From assembly GCA_017621905.1 (NCBI GenBank), contig JAGASC010000035.1:1-9201 (forward strand): a stretch of 9,201 bases of DNA. The letters run 5' to 3'. This stretch comes from Roseburia sp. Its GTDB lineage: Bacteria > Bacillota > Clostridia > Lachnospirales > Lachnospiraceae. Below are positions 7,307 to 9,201 of the stretch, one piece after another. The stretch's first letter is position 1. Each line of letters opens with the position of its first letter. A model generated the notes under the pieces. That model did not search any database. It saw nothing but the letters and a program-made list of their open reading frames with translations, and was not told the DNA's origin. The position numbers and the translations under genes are program-made.

Positions 7307-7429
7307 AGAGGCTTGGCGAATAGAGAAGCTTAGCAAATAGAGAGGCTTGGCGAATAGAGTGGTTTAGCAGGTAGAGAAACTTGGCGAATAGAGTGGTTTG
7401 GCAAATAGAGTGGTTTGCGCGCTAGAAAG
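7294..7429 (+). repeat. Eight-copy 17-bp tandem repeat between rlmB and sigH
   Basis: Eight head-to-tail 17-bp units fill the gap (starts 7294, 7311, 7328, 7345, 7362, 7379, 7396, 7413) around a core like CTTGGCGAATAGAG. Copy 1 is the rlmB 3' end itself and includes its TAG stop. Copies 2, 4 and 6 share CTTGGCGAATAGAG exactly, while 3, 5 and 7 are TTAGCAAATAGAG-like, suggesting a 34-bp higher-order unit. Copy 8 is the most diverged and ends in the start of the sigH ribosome site. Every unit holds a TAG. Because 17 is not a multiple of 3, stops occur in all three frames, so the array is not coding. Confidence 0.95.
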
Positions 7430-7433
7430 GAGG
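7426..7433 (+). promoter_or_regulatory. Strong Shine-Dalgarno of sigH at the end of the repeat array
   Basis: AAAGGAGG lies 10 nt before the sigH ATG at 7444. Its first four bases belong to repeat copy 8, so the array adjoins the sigH translation start directly. Confidence 0.8.
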
Positions 7434-7443
7434 GGCGATTTGT

Positions 7444-8031
7444 ATGGCGGAATATCAGAATTTAACCGATGAGCAGTTGATCGATCGGCTGCGGGGCGGA
7501 GATGCAAAGGTGATGGATTATATTCTGGATAAATACAAACCTTTGGTGCGAAAAAAGGCCAACGCCATGTACTTGATTGGCGGTGACACCGATGATTTGA
7601 TTCAGGAGGGAATGATCGGACTTTTTAAGGCAATTCGAGATTATGATACCGGCAAAGAGACAGGTTTTTCCAGTTTTGCCCAATTGTGCGTGACACGGCA
7701 GATCTACAGTGCAGTGGAGGCCTCCAACCGGAAGAAACATACCCCCCTAAACACATATGTGTCCTTTTATTCGAAAGATGACGAGGAAGGAAAGACACTG
7801 GCGGAAACACTTATGTCGGGCGATTTGTATAATCCGGAGGAACTCATCATTGACCAGGAAAATGTCCAGTCCTTCTGGGAAAAATTAAAAGAGCGTTTAA
7901 GTACCATGGAGCGTCAGGTGTTGGACGAATATCTTTCCGGCCTTAATTATCAGCAGATTGCAGAAAAAATGGGAAAAAGCCCCAAGACTATTGACAATGC
8001 CCTGCAGCGTATCAAAGGAAAAATCAAGTAA
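7444..8031 (+). CDS. sigH: RNA polymerase sporulation sigma factor, sigma-H type
   Basis: A sigma-70 family factor of 195 residues. Region 2 reads from YKPLVRKKANAMY through DDLIQEGMIGLFKAIRDYD to FSSFAQLCVTRQI (about 31-85). Region 4 is the C-terminal helix-turn-helix LSTMERQVLDEYLSGLNYQQIAEKMG followed by KTIDNALQRIKGKI. Regions 1.1 and 3 are short or absent. Length and position after rlmB match SigH (Spo0H), which in Bacillus directs stationary-phase and early sporulation genes. In a non-sporulating relative it could serve another post-exponential role. The start is ATG 7444 with a near-perfect SD. I see no convincing promoter in the repeat array, so it may be read from upstream, though an array-internal signal cannot be excluded. 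Confidence 0.9.
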   Translation: MAEYQNLTDEQLIDRLRGGDAKVMDYILDKYKPLVRKKANAMYLIGGDTDDLIQEGMIGLFKAIRDYDTGKETGFSSFAQLCVTRQIYSAVEASNRKKHTPLNTYVSFYSKDDEEGKTLAETLMSGDLYNPEELIIDQENVQSFWEKLKERLSTMERQVLDEYLSGLNYQQIAEKMGKSPKTIDNALQRIKGKIK

Positions 8032-8211
8032 GACATGCCGGTAGAAAAAATCGAATTATAAAATAAAAAAGATTTTTATGAAATGAATTGTAAAATTTTG
8101 GTGCAAAGAAAAAAGAAGTAGTCCAAAGGTACTATATAATTTGAATAAAAACAAAAACGCAATTTTGTTAACTTTGTGAACACTTATCGGTGGAACCGTG
8201 CTATTATAATA
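8032..8211. other. AT-rich gap after sigH with no gene
   Basis: No plausible gene is visible. A weak AAAAATC/GATTTTT inverted repeat (8046-8077) is a poor terminator candidate. An isolated TATAAT at 8135-8140 has no -35. An imperfect palindrome, TGTTAAC-TTT-GTGAACA, lies at 8166-8182. The 11-bp CGGTGGAACCG at 8188-8198 is a short inverted repeat resembling part of a T-box sequence but lacks the rest of a T-box leader. Confidence 0.6.
8199..8210 (+). promoter_or_regulatory. Extended -10 promoter element for a possible small RNA
   Basis: TGCTATTAT (8199-8207) is an extended -10 with five of six matches, overlapping a perfect TATAAT at 8205-8210. No good -35 is found at the proper distance; the -35 zone is close to the imperfect palindrome 8166-8182. 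Transcription would start near 8214-8218. Confidence 0.4.
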
Positions 8212-8214
8212 AAT

Positions 8215-8314
8215 GTAAAAACCCCCCAATACATTATATATAGTTTTTACTAACCCCATAGTAAAAATACCTTCTCCTAAAAGAGGCAGCTGATCGACAG
8301 GCTGTCTTTTTTTT
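8215..8314 (+). ncRNA. Candidate small RNA of about 100 nt with C-rich and anti-SD-like stretches
   Basis: Between the promoter-like sequence at 8199-8210 and the terminator at 8284-8314, a transcript would contain four elements. These are a perfect 8-bp hairpin GTAAAAAC/GTTTTTAC (8215-8222 and 8243-8250) with a loop starting CCCCC, a single-stranded AACCCCAT, the stretch CCTTCTCCT (about 8270-8278) complementary to purine-rich ribosome sites, and the terminator hairpin. This is the layout of known trans-acting Firmicute small RNAs with C-rich seeds. It may instead be only the 3' end of the sigH message. No known RNA family was recognised. Confidence 0.4.
8284..8314 (+). terminator. Rho-independent terminator before the PIN-like gene
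   Basis: AGGCAGC (8284-8290) pairs with GCTGTCT (8301-8307), with one G-U pair and a 10-nt loop, and runs straight into eight Ts (8307-8314). Upstream As (8279-8282) could extend the stem. It probably ends the sigH transcript and any small RNA starting near 8215. The T-run is also half of a 16-bp palindrome (8309-8324). Confidence 0.85.
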
Positions 8315-8331
8315 GCGCAAAAAACCCCCTA

Positions 8332-8361
8332 TTGTGCACAGGGCGCAAGCTGTGCTATAAT
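8332..8361 (+). promoter_or_regulatory. Promoter of the PIN/NYN-like gene with an internal inverted repeat
   Basis: TGCTATAAT at 8353-8361 is a perfect extended -10. TTGTGC at 8332-8337 is a partial -35 match with an 18-bp spacer. Between and overlapping them, GCACAG (8336-8341) and CTGTGC (8350-8355) form an inverted repeat over an 8-bp spacer, a candidate operator. Transcription would begin near 8368, only about 23 nt before the ATG. Confidence 0.65.
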
Positions 8362-8390
8362 ATATAAGATTACAGCCGGTCAACAATGAA

Positions 8391-9201
8391 ATGAAGAAAG
8401 TATATTTAGTTGACAGTGAAAATGTAGGAGACGTATGGGTACCATTGCTCGCCTCATCATTGCCGGATGAGGAAGTCGTGGTATTCTATACGCAGCAAAG
8501 TCCCCATATGGGCTATGAGAATGTAAGACTTCTCAAGGAAACGGAAAAGAACCCCATATTTATCAAGTGTTTCGAGGGAAGAAATGCGCTGGACTTCCAG
8601 TTGGTGACGGAGCTTGGTTACAGGCTGCGCGCAGACGAGGAATGCGAGTACGTTATTATTTCCACGGACACCGGATTTGATGCAGCAGTGCGTTACTGGT
8701 CCAGCCAGAAAAAAAAGGTGCGCCGTTTAAACGGCAAAGAATGTTTCCGGCAGGCGACGGGCAGGCTTCGCCGCAGTGGTGCGGACATCGAGAAGATTTC
8801 CATGGAGGAATCCACAAAGACAGAAGAAGTAGCGGCAGAGGTTGCGGAGAAAACAGAGACTGAGACAGGATTTAAGATGGCAGCAGAGCAGCTTGCGGCA
8901 GATGCCGCGGAGCTGGCACAGGGTGCAGCCGGGGTTCCGGAAGACACAGAATTAGCAGAAGCGGCAGAAACGACAGAGGTAGCCGCAGAGGAAACCGGTG
9001 CGGTATCCACGCAGGAGGATACGGTAATGGAATCCGCAAATGAGCAACCGGAGAAAACAAGATCTGGAGCGAGACGAAGACGGAGAAGAGAGACAAGAAA
9101 ACAAAAAGTGGAAGTAGCAGAAGCAGAGACAGAGGCAGCAGAGCTATCTTCGGAAGCGAAGACTTCACAGGAGGAAGCGGCGCCGCCGGAAGCAGATGCG
9201 A
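8391..9201 (+). CDS. PIN/NYN-like nuclease-domain protein with acidic Ala/Glu-rich tail (3' end outside the window)
   Basis: The frame runs from ATG 8391 through the right edge without a stop (270 codons seen). Residues 1-120 look like a PIN/NYN-type domain: KVYLVDSENVGD (Asp8, Glu10, Asn11), RNALDFQL (Asp68) and ISTDTGFDAAV (Asp93, Asp97) supply the acidic residues such metal-dependent RNases use. From about residue 135 the chain is low complexity, rich in Glu, Ala and Thr, interrupted by a basic block with six consecutive Arg (228-233, then ETRKQK). The catalytic role is inferred from the fold signature. It has its own promoter, no visible Shine-Dalgarno, and a two-codon ATGAAATGA mini-ORF overlapping its start. 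It is not YacP/Rae1, the NYN endonuclease usually near sigH in Bacillus, though the fold may be related. Specific family not recognised. Confidence 0.8.
   Translation, partial: MKKVYLVDSENVGDVWVPLLASSLPDEEVVVFYTQQSPHMGYENVRLLKETEKNPIFIKCFEGRNALDFQLVTELGYRLRADEECEYVIISTDTGFDAAVRYWSSQKKKVRRLNGKECFRQATGRLRRSGADIEKISMEESTKTEEVAAEVAEKTETETGFKMAAEQLAADAAELAQGAAGVPEDTELAEAAETTEVAAEETGAVSTQEDTVMESANEQPEKTRSGARRRRRRETRKQKVEVAEAETEAAELSSEAKTSQEEAAPPEADA

Noticed and set aside
7294..7429. CRISPR array
   Set aside because: Units are 17 bp and contiguous, with no unique spacers and no cas genes nearby.
8131..8140. Promoter with TATAAT at 8135-8140
   Set aside because: No -35 or extended -10 accompanies it in a very AT-rich stretch.
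8186..8200. Second T-box (GGTGGAACCGTG resembles the T-box consensus)
   Set aside because: No stem I with a specifier lies upstream, no overlapping terminator uses the sequence, and no amino-acid or synthetase gene follows.
8693..9168. Minus-strand reading frames rich in Ser, Ala, Leu and Pro
   Set aside because: They are the complement of the low-complexity tail of the + strand PIN-like gene, with no ribosome site or family similarity.
8391..9201. Toxin of a toxin-antitoxin pair
   Set aside because: Typical PIN toxins are about 130 residues with a small antitoxin just upstream; this protein exceeds 270 residues and no antitoxin gene is visible.

Overview
The window looks like chromosomal DNA of a Clostridia-class Firmicute, most likely a Lachnospiraceae-type gut anaerobe. 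This is inferred from the cysE-cysS-mrnC-rlmB-sigH gene order, strong AGGAGG-type ribosome sites, a T-box leader, and a sporulation sigma-H gene. No mobile element, CRISPR array, tRNA or rRNA is visible. Family assignments come from reading motifs and recalling protein families; no database search was run.

Layout, left to right. (1) Positions 1-560 hold the 3' end of a DUF1015 protein gene on the + strand. (2) Positions 707-2546 on the - strand hold a two-gene nucleoside-salvage operon: a nucleoside hydrolase followed 16 nt later by a ribokinase. Together they can turn a nucleoside into base plus ribose 5-phosphate. (3) A divergent AraC-type regulator (2765-3499, +) shares the control region. 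Its extended -10 promoter is overlaid by a perfect 9-bp inverted repeat. (4) From 3496 a sigma-A-type promoter leads into a long T-box riboswitch leader. Its specifier reads TGC (Cys) and its bulge reads TGGA, matching the U discriminator expected of tRNA-Cys. It controls cysE (serine acetyltransferase) and cysS (cysteinyl-tRNA synthetase). So cysteine synthesis and charging answer to uncharged tRNA-Cys. (5) mrnC (mini-RNase III, 23S rRNA maturation) and rlmB (23S rRNA 2'-O-methyltransferase) follow closely. (6) An array of eight 17-bp tandem repeats lies between rlmB and sigH. Its first copy contains the rlmB stop codon and its last supplies the sigH Shine-Dalgarno. (7) sigH is followed by a 359-bp gap holding promoter-like and hairpin signals, including a possible small RNA ending at a good terminator (8284-8314). 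(8) A PIN/NYN-like nuclease-domain gene starts at 8391 and runs off the right edge. It has a long Glu/Ala-rich tail with an Arg6 block.

The parts most worth a second look are the repeat array at the position where Bacillus-type genomes carry yacP/rae1, the different PIN/NYN-like gene just after sigH, the candidate small RNA between them, and the palindrome on the araC promoter. The rest is conserved housekeeping.
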